Shown: positions 42,043 through 51,579, counted from the first letter of the stretch. The stretch: DNA of 64,000 bases from Pseudorhodoplanes sp049324435 (GCA_049324435.1 JBMOOQ010000001.1:51097-115096); one strand, 5' to 3'. Program-made: numbers and translations. Notes: generated by a model from the sequence alone, not told the origin.

Positions 42043-42351
42043 TCAGCGCGCGTCGCTTTTGGCCTGCGCGACCGCCTGGGCCTTGCGCAGGCGGCCGCGC
42101 TCCATCAGGTTGATCAATTGCTGCCGCTTCTGGCTGACCATGTTGCGCATGCCGTGATGCGCCTTTCGGCTGTTGAAGGCGGCCGCTCCGCCGGCGTTCG
42201 CATTCGCCTGCTTCATTGCCAGCGCCCGCTGTGCGCTCGCGATCTGCTTGGCCGCCGCGCGCATGCGGCGGCGCTCGATCTCGCTGTTGAGACGGCGCAC
42301 CGCCATCGCAAGGACCGCCGCTATATAGGCCGCAGCCCGGTCCGGTCCCAC
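42043..42351 (-). CDS. small basic hypothetical protein
   Basis: This 102-residue protein is rich in Ala, Arg and Lys, with a short hydrophobic N-terminal stretch (AAAYIAAVLAMAV) and a long amphipathic coiled region. It has no recognised domain. Codon use is similar to the neighbours. It lies 49 bases downstream of the ccdA gene on the same strand and may be co-transcribed with it. It could also be non-coding. Confidence 0.5.
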   Translation of the reverse strand: MGPDRAAAYIAAVLAMAVRRLNSEIERRRMRAAAKQIASAQRALAMKQANANAGGAAAFNSRKAHHGMRNMVSQKRQQLINLMERGRLRKAQAVAQAKSDAR

Positions 42352-42400
42352 CGCGCGGCTCGTCGCAGCCGAGGATCCGGGCGTTCTGCGCGCAGCGCCG

Positions 42401-43132
42401 CTAGCCGATCCGTCCGAGCGCCGGGAACATTTCCAGCAGCCAGAAACTCATCGTGGTGATCGTTCCGGTGAGAAACATGATCCCCGTCAGCACCAGCAAT
42501 CCGCCCATCGCCATTTCGACCTTCTGCATGTGTGCGCGGAACCGCGACAGGAACGCCGCGAATGGCTCGGCCGCGAAAGCCGCGAGCACGAACGGGATGC
42601 CGAGTCCGAGCGAATAGACCGCGAGCAGGCCGGCGCCTTTCGCCACCGTCGCCTCGGACGCCGCCACCGCAAGGATCGCCGCAAGGATCGGCCCGATACA
42701 CGGGGTCCAGCCGAACGCGAAGGCGAGCCCCATCACATAGGCGCCCCACAGCCCGATCGGCTTTGCCATCCCGACTCGTTTCTCGCGCAGCAGAAAGCTG
42801 ATCCGGGTGAGGCCCAGAAAGTGCAGTCCCATGATGATGATGGCGATGCCGGCGACAATTGCCAGCACATCGGAATAGGCCCGCAAAACGCTGCCGATCA
42901 GCGTGGCGCTGGCACCGAGCGCGATGAATACGGTCGAGAAGCCCGCGACGAACAACATCGCCGCGAACACGGTCTCCCGCCGCACCTGGGTTTCCGGCTC
43001 GCGGTCGGCAAAACGCTCCAGGGAGGTGCCGGCCAGGTAGACGAGATACGGCGGCACCAGCGGCAGCACGCAGGGGGAGAGAAAGCTGATAAGCCCCGCA
43101 ATCAGGGCCGCGAAAATGGACACGTCCGGCAT
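42401..43132 (-). CDS. ccdA: CcdA-family cytochrome c biogenesis protein
   Basis: This 243-residue membrane protein has about six helices and the CcdA/DsbD core: FLSPCVLPLVPPYLVYLAG (Cys about residue 21) and FGWTPCIGPILAAILAVA (Cys about 140). These two Cys shuttle reducing equivalents from cytoplasmic thioredoxin to periplasmic apocytochrome c partners. The start is an ATG at 43132; the gene is divergent from the P1 peptidase gene. Confidence 0.9.
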   Translation of the reverse strand: MPDVSIFAALIAGLISFLSPCVLPLVPPYLVYLAGTSLERFADREPETQVRRETVFAAMLFVAGFSTVFIALGASATLIGSVLRAYSDVLAIVAGIAIIIMGLHFLGLTRISFLLREKRVGMAKPIGLWGAYVMGLAFAFGWTPCIGPILAAILAVAASEATVAKGAGLLAVYSLGLGIPFVLAAFAAEPFAAFLSRFRAHMQKVEMAMGGLLVLTGIMFLTGTITTMSFWLLEMFPALGRIG

Positions 43133-43290
43133 GGCGCTGTCATGCCCCGCGGCCCGCGGCGGTGCAAGCGCACCGGGCCCCGCTCGCCATGATGTGACCG
43201 GCGGCGATGGATTTTGCTATCTCTGGCTGTCGCCGGACTTGACCCGGCGAGCTATCCCTTTGGACCTGCGGGTGCCCCTTGGAGCCTGTT

Positions 43291-44277
43291 TTGCGCAATC
43301 TCATCACTGACGTCAGCGGCCTCAAAGTCGGTCATGCCGAGGACCGAAAGCTTGGCTCCGGCAGCACCGCGATCATGTTCGACGAACCCGCTGTCGCCGC
43401 CGTGGACCTGCGCGGCGGCGGGCCGGGCTCGCGCGAGACCGAACTTCTCGTCGCGCATTCGACCGTCGAACGCGTGGACGCCATCACACTGTCGGGCGGT
43501 TCCGCTTTCGGGCTCGACGCCGCCTCCGGCGTGCAGGGCTTCCTGCGCGAGCAAGGCCGCGGTTTTGCGATTGGCCCCGCACGGGTGCCGATCGTGCCGG
43601 GCGCCATCGTGTTCGACCTGCTCGCCGGCGGCAACAAGCAATGGGGCCGGTACTCGCCCTATCGCGAACTCGGCTATCAGGCCGCCGTTGCCGCATCGTC
43701 TGACTTCGCGCTCGGCAGTGCCGGCGGCGGCCTTGGCGCAACGACCGCCACCCTCAAAGGCGGCATCGGCTCTGCCTCTGCGAAAACGGCTGACGGCATC
43801 ACGGTCGGCGCCATCGTCATCGTCAACGCCGTCGGCAATGTCACCATCGCCGATGGGCCGCATTTCTGGGCCGCGCCGTTTGAACAGAACGGAGAATTCG
43901 GCGGACACGGCTGGCCGCAGACCTTCGGACCGGACGCGCTCACAATCCGCACCAAGGGCGGACCAAGCGAGGCGACCACGATCGCGCTGGTTGCAACCGA
44001 CGCGATTCTCACGAAGGCGCAATGCCATAGGCTCGCGGTGATGGCACAAACCGGCTACGCCCGCGCGATTTATCCGGTCCACACGCCGCTCGATGGCGAC
44101 ATCGTGTTTGCGGCGGCCACCGGCAAGAAGCCCCTGCCCGACCCGCTATTCGCGCTCACCTCGCTCGGTGCGCTGGCGGCCAATGTGCTGGCGCGCGCCA
44201 TCGCCCGCGGCGTTTATGAGGCGACGGCACTGCCGTTCGCGGACGCCTTGCCGGCCTGGCGCGACAAGTTCGCGTAA
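43291..44277 (+). CDS. P1 family peptidase (DmpA/NylC type)
   Basis: This 328-residue protein is a DmpA-type N-terminal-nucleophile hydrolase: ITLSGGSAFGLDAASGVQ (about residues 65-82), PIVPGAIVFDL, and TTIALVATDAILTKAQ. By family analogy it self-cleaves before Thr229 in SEATTIA to expose the nucleophile. The residue before the cut is Ala, where NylC has Asn and DmpA Gly. A TTG start at 43291 is proposed because TTGGAG lies 6 bases before it. Substrates in the family include aminopeptides and cyclic amides. Confidence 0.85.
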   Translation: MRNLITDVSGLKVGHAEDRKLGSGSTAIMFDEPAVAAVDLRGGGPGSRETELLVAHSTVERVDAITLSGGSAFGLDAASGVQGFLREQGRGFAIGPARVPIVPGAIVFDLLAGGNKQWGRYSPYRELGYQAAVAASSDFALGSAGGGLGATTATLKGGIGSASAKTADGITVGAIVIVNAVGNVTIADGPHFWAAPFEQNGEFGGHGWPQTFGPDALTIRTKGGPSEATTIALVATDAILTKAQCHRLAVMAQTGYARAIYPVHTPLDGDIVFAAATGKKPLPDPLFALTSLGALAANVLARAIARGVYEATALPFADALPAWRDKFA

Positions 44278-44307
44278 GGCGCGCCGCAGGACTGGACCGG
44301 CCCGCAA

Positions 44308-45558
44308 TCAGGAGGCGAAGCGCTCCGCGCTGTACGGCGCGGGATCGGTGAACGGCACTTCTCCTGTGATCATCTCGGCAAGGAGTCGTCCGCTCACCGG
44401 ACCGAGCGTCAATCCCCAATGCGCGTGGCCGTAATCCAGCCACAGGCCCGGCTGCCCGGGCGCCGGTCCGATCACCGGCTTGGAATCCGGGAAGCACGGC
44501 CTCCGTCCCATCCAGGGTTCGGCTTCGATCGGTTTGCCGAGCGGGAACAGCGCCCGCGCCTTCGGCATCAGACGATCGAACTGCACGGGCGTGGGAGGCG
44601 CATCGCGCGAGGCGAATTCGGCACCAGTGGTGAGCCGCAGCCCCTGCTCCATCGGAACCACGGCATAGCCGACCTCGGCGTCGAGCACGGGACGGTTCAA
44701 TCCCTTATTTCCGTCGGGCCGGAAATGACGGTGATAACCGCGCTTAACCTCGAGCGGCAGCCTGATGCCGAGAGGCTCCAGCACATCCGGGCCCCAGGGG
44801 CCGAGCGCGACAACGGCGACCGGCGCATCGACCGGCCCTTCGGACGTATCCACACGCCAGCGTCCATCCGATTTGTGCAGCGAGCGCGCGTCTCCGGTCA
44901 GTGGCACGCCGCCGAGCGACCGGAACAGCTCCGCATAGGCGCGTGTCACCGCGAGCGGATTGCTGACACTTGCAGCCTGCGGCCAGAAAACGCCGCGCTC
45001 GAATACGGGCGACAGCGCGGGCTCCAGCGCCATCGAACCGTTCACATCGAGCGGCTCGAACGTAATTCCAGCAGCCGCGATCGCGTCGAGATCGCGCCTG
45101 GCCTCATCGAAAGCGCTTTTGGTGCGATAGATTTTCAGCCAGCCATTGGTGCGCAGATAGCGCTCCGAATGCGACTCCCGCATCAGCGTCTGGTGCTCGC
45201 GGATCGAAGCGGCAAACAGCGGACGCATTTGCGCGGCGAATTCCAGCATCGCCTCGGCAGTGGAATGGCGCAGATAGGCGAACAGCCACGGCGCCAGCTT
45301 GGGCAGATAGGACAGATGGTAATTGGCTTCGGGGGCGAGCTTGAACGCGATCTTCAGAAGCGCTGTGGGCTTCAGCGGGAACGGATACGGAAAATAGGTA
45401 TTGCCCTCGATGATCCCCGCATTGCCGTAAGAGGTCTCCTCACCCGGCCCCCGCCGGTCCACCAGTGCCACAGCCAATCCGCGTTTGGCGAGATGAACGG
45501 CAGCAGACACGCCGACCATGCCGGCGCCAAGAACGATTGCATCGGTACGGGCCATCAC
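44308..45558 (-). CDS. FAD-dependent oxidoreductase, D-amino acid dehydrogenase (DadA) type
   Basis: This 416-residue enzyme has an N-terminal FAD motif VLGAGMVGVSAAVHLAKRG (about residues 9-27) and the DAO-type C-terminal segment RRPCFPDSKPVIGPAPGQPGLW in two parts and YGHAHWGLTLGPVSGRL. These match DadA-like D-amino acid dehydrogenases, which oxidise D-amino acids and pass electrons to the respiratory chain. Two possible starts (45558, 45555) differ by one codon. It is divergent from a BASS-like transporter. Confidence 0.88.
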   Translation of the reverse strand: MMARTDAIVLGAGMVGVSAAVHLAKRGLAVALVDRRGPGEETSYGNAGIIEGNTYFPYPFPLKPTALLKIAFKLAPEANYHLSYLPKLAPWLFAYLRHSTAEAMLEFAAQMRPLFAASIREHQTLMRESHSERYLRTNGWLKIYRTKSAFDEARRDLDAIAAAGITFEPLDVNGSMALEPALSPVFERGVFWPQAASVSNPLAVTRAYAELFRSLGGVPLTGDARSLHKSDGRWRVDTSEGPVDAPVAVVALGPWGPDVLEPLGIRLPLEVKRGYHRHFRPDGNKGLNRPVLDAEVGYAVVPMEQGLRLTTGAEFASRDAPPTPVQFDRLMPKARALFPLGKPIEAEPWMGRRPCFPDSKPVIGPAPGQPGLWLDYGHAHWGLTLGPVSGRLLAEMITGEVPFTDPAPYSAERFAS

Positions 45559-45602
45559 GTCCTCAAAGGATGCGGACCTTCCGCCCGCGATTCACTGGAT
45601 GA

Positions 45603-46655
45603 ATGGCACAGAAATATGGATTGCGCGACGGCGCTGCAGTATCACCCCTCATGCCCATTTTTGACGCAGCCCTTGCCGCGCTGGCATGGCTCGGCCGGCA
45701 AGGCACGCGCGCCCTGGCCCTGTCGGTTTTTGCCGGCATCTTTGTTCCGCCGCTCGCAGCGATCCTGAAGCATGTCTTTGTCGAGGCGCTGATGGTGCTG
45801 CTGACCCTCGCCTTTCTGAGGGTCGATCCGCGAAGCCTGCGCAACCAGTTCCGGCGTCCCTGGCTTGTGATCGCCGCAAGCCTGTGGACGCTCGTCGCCG
45901 TGCCGGCGCTGCTCTGCGGGGCTGCGATCGCGCTCGGGCTGCCGATCGCGTCCGAGGCCTTGTTCCTTGCGCTGGTCCTGCAGGCGGTGGCGCCGCCGAT
46001 CATCGGCGGGCCCGCGCTGGCGGCGCTGATGGGTCTCGATGCGGCGCTGTCGCTGGCCACCTTGATCGTCGCGACCGCCTCGACACCGCTGACCGTACCT
46101 CTCCTCGCCGCCCTGTTCGCCGGCCCGGCCCTCGACATTTCGCCGTTCTGGCTCGGCGTGAAGCTGTTTGCGATGCTGGGCGGCACTGCCATCGCTGCCT
46201 ATGCGATCCGGCGCGTCAAGGGGGCCGCCTGGGTGGCGAGCCAGAGCGGCCCGATCGACGGGCTTTCGGTGATCGCATTGTTCGTCTTCGCGATCGGGCT
46301 GATGGACGGGGTTGCCGGGCATATCATCGCGCAGCCGCTGCTGGTCGCAGGCCTGACGGCGTTCGTCTATCTGCTGGCGATCGTGCTGATTGTTGTGACG
46401 TGCCTGATTTTCCGCCGTGCCGGGCGGTCATCGGCGCTGGCGCTTGGCCTTGCGGTCGGCAGCCGCAATATGGGGCTGATGGTGGCCGCCGCCGGCGGTG
46501 CCATTCCGGAATTAACCTGGCTGTATTTCGCGGTCGCCCAGTTTCCGATCTACACGCTGCCGCATCTGCTGCGGCCACTTGTGCACCGGTGGGTCATGCG
46601 GGGCAGTTTGCCCGAGGGAGCCGCCGGTGTAAGACGGGGCGCCGCCGACCCATGA
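45603..46655 (+). CDS. BASS-like membrane transporter
   Basis: This 350-residue protein has nine or ten predicted helices and the general organisation of the bile acid:sodium symporter superfamily, including SRNMGLMVAAAGG near residue 300, which resembles the second half of the fold. It would be an inner-membrane carrier of an organic anion. A start at 45651 (MPIFDAA) is possible, as the first 16 residues are not conserved-looking. Its stop overlaps rpe by 4 bp (ATGA), so translation is coupled. Confidence 0.75.
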   Translation: MAQKYGLRDGAAVSPLMPIFDAALAALAWLGRQGTRALALSVFAGIFVPPLAAILKHVFVEALMVLLTLAFLRVDPRSLRNQFRRPWLVIAASLWTLVAVPALLCGAAIALGLPIASEALFLALVLQAVAPPIIGGPALAALMGLDAALSLATLIVATASTPLTVPLLAALFAGPALDISPFWLGVKLFAMLGGTAIAAYAIRRVKGAAWVASQSGPIDGLSVIALFVFAIGLMDGVAGHIIAQPLLVAGLTAFVYLLAIVLIVVTCLIFRRAGRSSALALGLAVGSRNMGLMVAAAGGAIPELTWLYFAVAQFPIYTLPHLLRPLVHRWVMRGSLPEGAAGVRRGAADP

Positions 46656-47350
46656 CCGAGCCACGCATGCACCGCCCGCTCCTGATCGCGCCCTCCATTC
46701 TTGCCTCCGACTTCGCGAAGCTCGGCGAGGAAGTGCGCGCAGTCGACGCCGCGGGCGCCGACTGGATCCATCTCGACGTGATGGACGGGCATTTCGTACC
46801 CAACATCACTTTCGGCCCGGATGCGGTGAAGGCGATGCGGCCGTATTCGAGCAAGGTGTTCGACGTGCATTTGATGATCGCGCCGGTCGATCCGCATCTG
46901 GAGGCGTTCGCCAAGGCCGGCGCCGATATCATCACCGTCCATGTTGAAGCCGGCCCTCACCTGCACCGCTCGCTGCAGACCATCCGCGCGCTGGGCAAGA
47001 AGGCCGGTGTGACGATGAATCCCGGCACCCCGGAAAACACCATCGAGCATGTACTTGATCTGGTCGATCTCGTGCTGGTGATGTCGGTCAATCCCGGTTT
47101 CGGCGGGCAGGCCTTCATTCATTCGGCAGTCGAGAAGATCGCCCGCATCCGCGCGATGGCCGGCGACCGGCCGATCGACATCGAAGTCGATGGCGGCATC
47201 ACGCCGGAGACGGCACCGCTCGTCACCGCGGCCGGCGCCAATGTGCTGGTGGCGGGCTCTGCCGTATTCAAAGGCGGCGCTTCTAGCTATCGCGGCAACA
47301 TCGCGGCGATCCGCAACGCCGGCGCCCTGGCCCGCGGCGAAGCGGCGTGA
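46652..47350 (+). CDS. rpe: ribulose-phosphate 3-epimerase
   Basis: This 232-residue TIM-barrel enzyme has APSILASDFAKLGEEV (about residues 13-28), HLDVMDGHFVPNITFGP (about 40-56), MSVNPGFGGQAF and IEVDGGITPETAP, with the metal-binding His/Asp residues of the family. It interconverts ribulose 5-phosphate and xylulose 5-phosphate in the pentose phosphate and Calvin cycles. It overlaps the preceding transporter by 4 bp and the next gene by 4 bp. Confidence 0.95.
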   Translation: MTEPRMHRPLLIAPSILASDFAKLGEEVRAVDAAGADWIHLDVMDGHFVPNITFGPDAVKAMRPYSSKVFDVHLMIAPVDPHLEAFAKAGADIITVHVEAGPHLHRSLQTIRALGKKAGVTMNPGTPENTIEHVLDLVDLVLVMSVNPGFGGQAFIHSAVEKIARIRAMAGDRPIDIEVDGGITPETAPLVTAAGANVLVAGSAVFKGGASSYRGNIAAIRNAGALARGEAA

Positions 47351-47880
47351 TCGCGCCGGCTCATGCGCTGACCCTGCTCGCCGGCAAGCTTCAGCCCGGC
47401 GAGCGCATTCTCTACGCGGTGCGGCCCGACATCTGGGTCACGCTTCGCAACAAGCTGTTCCTGTGGTGGATCGGCATCCCATGGTGCGCGGGAACGCTGA
47501 GCCTGTATTTTGCTGGCCGCGCCTCGGCCGCAATCGCGCTGCCGCTCGCAATGGTCGGCATCGCCATGGTGCTCGCACCGGTCATCATGGCGATCGATAC
47601 GCAATATACGATCTACGCGATCACCGACCGGCGCGCGCTGATCGTTCATAACGGCGTTCGGCCCGATCTGCTGAGTTGTCCGTTCGATCGGATGGATGCC
47701 GTGCTGGAAATCATGGCGCCCGGCGGCAAGGGCGGGCATTTGTATTTCGCGTCGGGAATGCCCGCCAAACTCCGCGATGTCGATTATACGGGCAGGCTCG
47801 CCTTCCGCGACCTCGCCGATCCACAGGAGGCCGAACGACAACTCGAAGCGGCAAGAAAAGGTCATTCTCAGCCCGTATGA
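47347..47880 (+). CDS. PH-like small membrane protein
   Basis: This 177-residue protein (GTG start overlapping the rpe stop) has two adjacent membrane helices (about residues 38-60 and 63-84) and a C-terminal beta-rich region with YTIYAITDRRALIV and FDRMDAVLEIM that resembles bacterial PH-like (YdbT/DUF304-type) domains. It is followed by a DUF930 gene after 49 bases. Role unknown. Confidence 0.75.
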   Translation: MIAPAHALTLLAGKLQPGERILYAVRPDIWVTLRNKLFLWWIGIPWCAGTLSLYFAGRASAAIALPLAMVGIAMVLAPVIMAIDTQYTIYAITDRRALIVHNGVRPDLLSCPFDRMDAVLEIMAPGGKGGHLYFASGMPAKLRDVDYTGRLAFRDLADPQEAERQLEAARKGHSQPV

Positions 47881-47929
47881 TTCTGAGCTTTCCGAATCGA
47901 ACACTCTCCGAGAATTCCGGACGTCCTGA

Positions 47930-48316
47930 ATGAAGCAGATTGTACTGGTCGCGTGCCTCACCGCCTTATGCACAGGGGCGGCTGACGCCGCCGGCAAACG
48001 CGGCGAGGACAGGCTCGAAACGCTCGACCCGATGACCCGGCTGGAACAGATCTGCGCGATGGAGACGATGGCGCGCGTTCACAGGGACAAGAACCCGCAT
48101 CGGCCCGATCGCGCGATCATCTATGCCCTGTCTGCACCGGTTCTGAATGGCGACACCGTGTCGGGCGATGGCGGCGCCTTCCGCAGCAAGGGCAAATGGT
48201 ACCGCTATTCCTTCACTTGCAAGGCCACAGCCGACCACATGGCAGTATCCTCGTTCAGCTACAAGATCGGCGATCCGATCCCCGAGGATCAGTGGGAAAC
48301 CTACGGCCTTTATTGA
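47930..48316 (+). CDS. secreted DUF930-like protein
   Basis: This 128-residue protein has a signal peptide (MKQIVLVACLTALCTGAADA, cleavage near 20). The mature part with RLEQICAMETMARVHRDK, then YRYSFTCKATADHMAVSSFSY in parts, resembles DUF930 proteins. Two Cys may form a disulfide. The family is of unknown function and is common in Hyphomicrobiales. It lies between a PH-like membrane gene and purB. Confidence 0.7.
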   Translation: MKQIVLVACLTALCTGAADAAGKRGEDRLETLDPMTRLEQICAMETMARVHRDKNPHRPDRAIIYALSAPVLNGDTVSGDGGAFRSKGKWYRYSFTCKATADHMAVSSFSYKIGDPIPEDQWETYGLY

Positions 48317-48431
48317 CGCGCGGCGGCGCCGGGGAAAAGCGCCGGGATGGCTGCGGGCAGGGTTTGCCACGGCCCGGCCCTGTGTTACGCGACGGCTGAC
48401 GCAAGCCTTAAGCTGCTGACATGAGCTGCCG

Positions 48432-49739
48432 ATGATTCCCCGCTACAGCCGCCCGGAAATGGCCGCGATCTGGTCGCCGGAGCAGAAATTCCGCATCTGG
48501 TTCGAGATCGAATCGCATGCCGCCGATGCCATGGCAGAGCTCGGCCTGATCCCCAAGGAAGCCGCCAAAACCATTCGCGACAAGGGCGCAGCCGCGACCT
48601 TCGACGTGGCGCGGATCGATGCGATCGAGGCCGAGGTCAAGCACGACGTCATCGCCTTCCTGACCCATCTCGCCGAAATCGTCGGCCCCGAGGCGCGCTT
48701 CGTGCATCAGGGCATGACCTCGTCGGACGTGCTCGATACCTGCCTGTCGGTCCAGCTCGCACGCGCGACCGACATTCTGATTGCCGATATCGACAAGCTC
48801 CTCGCGGCGCTCAAACGGCGGGCGTTCGAACACAAGCTGACGCCCACCATCGGCCGCTCGCACGGCATTCATGCCGAACCGGTGACATTCGGATTGAAGC
48901 TCGCTCAGGCCTATGCCGAATTCGACCGCGCCAGGACACGGCTGATCGCAGCCCGCAAGGAGATCGCGACCTGTGCGATTTCGGGCGCGGTGGGCACCTT
49001 CGCTCAGATCGATCCGCGGGTGGAAGCGCATGTCGCCAAGGCCATGGGACTTACGCCTGAACCGATTTCGACCCAGGTGATCCCGCGCGACCGGCATGCG
49101 ATGTATTTCGCAACACTGGGGGTGATTGCCTCGTCGATGGAGCGGCTGGCGATCGAGATCCGGCACCTGCAACGGACAGAGGTGCTGGAAGCCGAGGAAT
49201 TCTTCTCGCAGGGCCAGAAGGGCTCGTCGGCGATGCCGCACAAGCGCAATCCGGTGCTGACCGAGAATATCACCGGCCTCGCCCGCATGGTCCGCGCCTA
49301 TGCATTGCCGGCGATGGAAAACGTCGCGCTCTGGCACGAGCGTGATATTTCGCATTCCTCGGTCGAGCGCATGATCGGACCCGATGCCACGGTGACGCTC
49401 GATTTTGCGCTCAACCGCCTTGCCGGCGTGATCGACAAGCTGGTCGTGTATCCGGAGAACATGCAGAAAAATCTCGACCGGCTCGGCGGCCTTGTGCATT
49501 CGCAGCGCGTGCTGATTGCTCTGACCAACAAGGGCGTGTCGCGTGAGGACGCCTACCGGATCGTGCAGGACAACGCGATGAAGGTCTGGCGCGGCGAAGG
49601 GGACTTTCTGGCTTTCCTGAAGGCCGACCCGCGCGTCACCGCGAAGATGAGCGCCGCCGAGATCGAGGAGAATTTCGACCTCGGCTATCACTTTAAACAC
49701 GTCGACACGATTTTCCGGCGCGTGTTCGGCGAGGCATGA
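48432..49739 (+). CDS. purB: adenylosuccinate lyase
   Basis: This 435-residue enzyme has the fumarase-superfamily signature GSSAMPHKRNPV (about residues 263-274), TSSDVLDTCLSV (about 94-105) and IGRSHGIHAEPV (His about 140), as in PurB. It catalyses two steps of purine synthesis: cleavage of SAICAR and of adenylosuccinate. The ATG at 48432 is at the start of the conserved IPRYSRPEM segment. Confidence 0.95.
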   Translation: MIPRYSRPEMAAIWSPEQKFRIWFEIESHAADAMAELGLIPKEAAKTIRDKGAAATFDVARIDAIEAEVKHDVIAFLTHLAEIVGPEARFVHQGMTSSDVLDTCLSVQLARATDILIADIDKLLAALKRRAFEHKLTPTIGRSHGIHAEPVTFGLKLAQAYAEFDRARTRLIAARKEIATCAISGAVGTFAQIDPRVEAHVAKAMGLTPEPISTQVIPRDRHAMYFATLGVIASSMERLAIEIRHLQRTEVLEAEEFFSQGQKGSSAMPHKRNPVLTENITGLARMVRAYALPAMENVALWHERDISHSSVERMIGPDATVTLDFALNRLAGVIDKLVVYPENMQKNLDRLGGLVHSQRVLIALTNKGVSREDAYRIVQDNAMKVWRGEGDFLAFLKADPRVTAKMSAAEIEENFDLGYHFKHVDTIFRRVFGEA

Positions 49740-49760
49740 GCATCACTCCCGCGCCGTCGG

Positions 49761-50348
49761 CTAGCGCGGATGCACATAGTCCCTGAAGTCGTCGAACGAT
49801 TTCCATCCGGGCTCAACCGGGTCGCAGCCCGGCCTTGGGGTATAAACCGACGGCGCGGCCAGGGTCATCTCCGGGATATAGCGCGGGCAGTTCGGAAAGA
49901 TCGCCCTCGCCTGTACGCGCACCATGAGTTGCGCCCCGATCGTCTTTGATAGCAGCGGATCGTCGCGGCTGACTATTGCCGTGCCATTGACGCGCAGACG
50001 CCTCGGCTTGCCGTGCAGCGCGATGAACAGAAGACCGACATTCGGATTGACCAGCGCGTTGCCGAGGCTCTTGAACATCCCGTTGCCGTCATAGTCCGGA
50101 AAGGCGAGCTCGGAGTCGCCTGTCACACGCACAAAGCCGGCCGGACCTCCCTTGAACGAGCAGTCGGGGCGGCCTTGCGCATCGGCCGTTGCGATAAAGA
50201 AGTAGACGACGCTCTCGATAAATGCCTTGTCGTCGGCAGTGAACGCCGTCCGTGTCAGCTTCTCTTCGAGACGGTCGGAGATCCGGCGAGAATCGAACTG
50301 GTCTTGCAGACGGCGGTTGCCGTCGTGATACATGATCGTGCCTGCCAT
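49761..50348 (-). CDS. pyridoxamine 5'-phosphate oxidase-like flavin-binding protein
   Basis: This 195-residue protein belongs to the PNPOx-like FMN-binding split-barrel group: SVVYFFIATADAQGRPDCSFKGG in parts (about residues 46-69), NPNVGLLFIALHGKPRRLRVNG (about 100-121). It may act as a flavin reductase or oxidase of unknown substrate. It converges on purB with a short gap. Confidence 0.8.
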   Translation of the reverse strand: MAGTIMYHDGNRRLQDQFDSRRISDRLEEKLTRTAFTADDKAFIESVVYFFIATADAQGRPDCSFKGGPAGFVRVTGDSELAFPDYDGNGMFKSLGNALVNPNVGLLFIALHGKPRRLRVNGTAIVSRDDPLLSKTIGAQLMVRVQARAIFPNCPRYIPEMTLAAPSVYTPRPGCDPVEPGWKSFDDFRDYVHPR

Positions 50349-50573
50349 GACGTCCTCCGCTTGAAGTCAGTCATTTTCCGCGTCCGAAATTGCAACGCCG
50401 AGATGAGCGTGCGATGCGCCCGCTCGCCTGGCAGGCTGCGCAGGCGCGGTCCGGCGGGCCGCCGCCCGCAATGGACGGATAAGTGGGGGCCGCCCGTCAA
50501 GACACGGCTTTGCGAGAATTCGGGCGACGTGCAAGAAGCACCGTGTCAGCAAGAACCAGGAATCTTCCAGGAC

Positions 50574-51170
50574 ATGCGCAAGCCCATCAAAATGCCCTCG
50601 CCCCGCCTGTCGATCCCGGCGGAGGACGACCTTTCGCCGAAGCAGCGTGAACTGCTCGCCGACATCCGCAAAACCCGCGGATCTGGCGCCCTGGGCGGTC
50701 CATTCGCGGTGTTTCTGCAAGCGCCCGAATATGGCGATCTCGCGCAGAAGCTCGGCGCCTTCTGCCGGTATCGCACCTCGGTACCGCCGCGTCTGTCCGA
50801 ATTCACCATCCTCGTGCTCGCGCGCTTCTGGCGTTCGCAATACGAGTTCTGGGTGCACGCGCCGATCGCGCAAAAGGCCGGCGTCAAGCCCGCAACGATC
50901 GAAGCGTTGCGGACCGGCAGAACACCCCGGCTTGGCAAGGAAGAGCGTGCCATCTACGACTTCATCGCCGAACTGCACAAGACGAAGCGGGTCTCGGACA
51001 AGACCTATGCCCGCGTCCATGCCCTGTTCGGCGATGCCGGTATGGTCGAGTTCGTGGGCATCCTCGGCTATTACACGCTGGTCGCGATGACCCTGAATGT
51101 GTTTCGCGTGCCGCTGCCGGACGGTGAAACCTATCCGTTCGCGGAACCGGCACCTGCGGCACGGCGTTGA
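50574..51170 (+). CDS. carboxymuconolactone decarboxylase-family protein
   Basis: This 198-residue protein contains a CMD-like domain (about residues 40-135; LGAFCRYRTSVPPRLSEFTIL, WRSQYEFWVHAPIAQKAG). The AhpD-type CxxC is absent, so a peroxidase activity is unlikely. Related proteins are often annotated as 4-carboxymuconolactone decarboxylases, but the gene is not next to pca genes and the function is uncertain. The ATG at 50574 is preferred because the conserved region begins shortly after and the upstream open frame is antisense to the PNPOx-like gene. Confidence 0.75.
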   Translation: MRKPIKMPSPRLSIPAEDDLSPKQRELLADIRKTRGSGALGGPFAVFLQAPEYGDLAQKLGAFCRYRTSVPPRLSEFTILVLARFWRSQYEFWVHAPIAQKAGVKPATIEALRTGRTPRLGKEERAIYDFIAELHKTKRVSDKTYARVHALFGDAGMVEFVGILGYYTLVAMTLNVFRVPLPDGETYPFAEPAPAARR

Positions 51171-51264
51171 AATCGCTCCCGCGATCCGAAACCCTTCTTT
51201 CCGCCATGCGAAGAAGCCCGGATTGTGCTAGTTGCATCGCATCAAAGTCTCATCGGATTGCACG

Positions 51265-51579
51265 ATGATGCCTGACCGCCTTTCACCCGCGACTGACGAT
51301 CATCGCGTCGTCAGCCTGAGAACCAGGCGCCGATATCAGCCCGCCGGCAGCATTCAGGAACCTGCGGCCGCTCTCCACAGATACGAAAGAAGTCCGGAGC
51401 CCGACGATTTCGGTCACCGCATGACGGTGAATGCCGTGGCTTTTGTATTTGTCGTCGGGCTTGTCGTGGCCGGAGTCTGGCTCGCCGACACAATGGCGAC
51501 AATGCGCAAAACGCAGGATTGCGTGCTGGCGGGCAAGCGCGGCTGCGCTCCGGTGGAGGCTCAGCGACCCGGCCGCTAG
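51265..51579 (+). CDS. small single-helix membrane protein
   Basis: This 104-residue protein has a charged N-terminal region (RTRRRYQPAGSIQEPAAALH), one membrane helix (about residues 54-76; VNAVAFVFVVGLVVAGVWL) and a short tail with a CVLAGKRGCAP pair of Cys. The N terminus should be cytoplasmic and the tail periplasmic. Proteins with this layout are familiar in Bradyrhizobium relatives; function unknown. The start may be 51265 or 51268. Confidence 0.65.
   Translation: MMPDRLSPATDDHRVVSLRTRRRYQPAGSIQEPAAALHRYERSPEPDDFGHRMTVNAVAFVFVVGLVVAGVWLADTMATMRKTQDCVLAGKRGCAPVEAQRPGR

Noticed and set aside
50013..50573. A possible N-terminal extension of the CMD-family protein
   Set aside because: It is antisense to the PNPOx-like gene, has no domain, and a suitable ATG exists at 50574.
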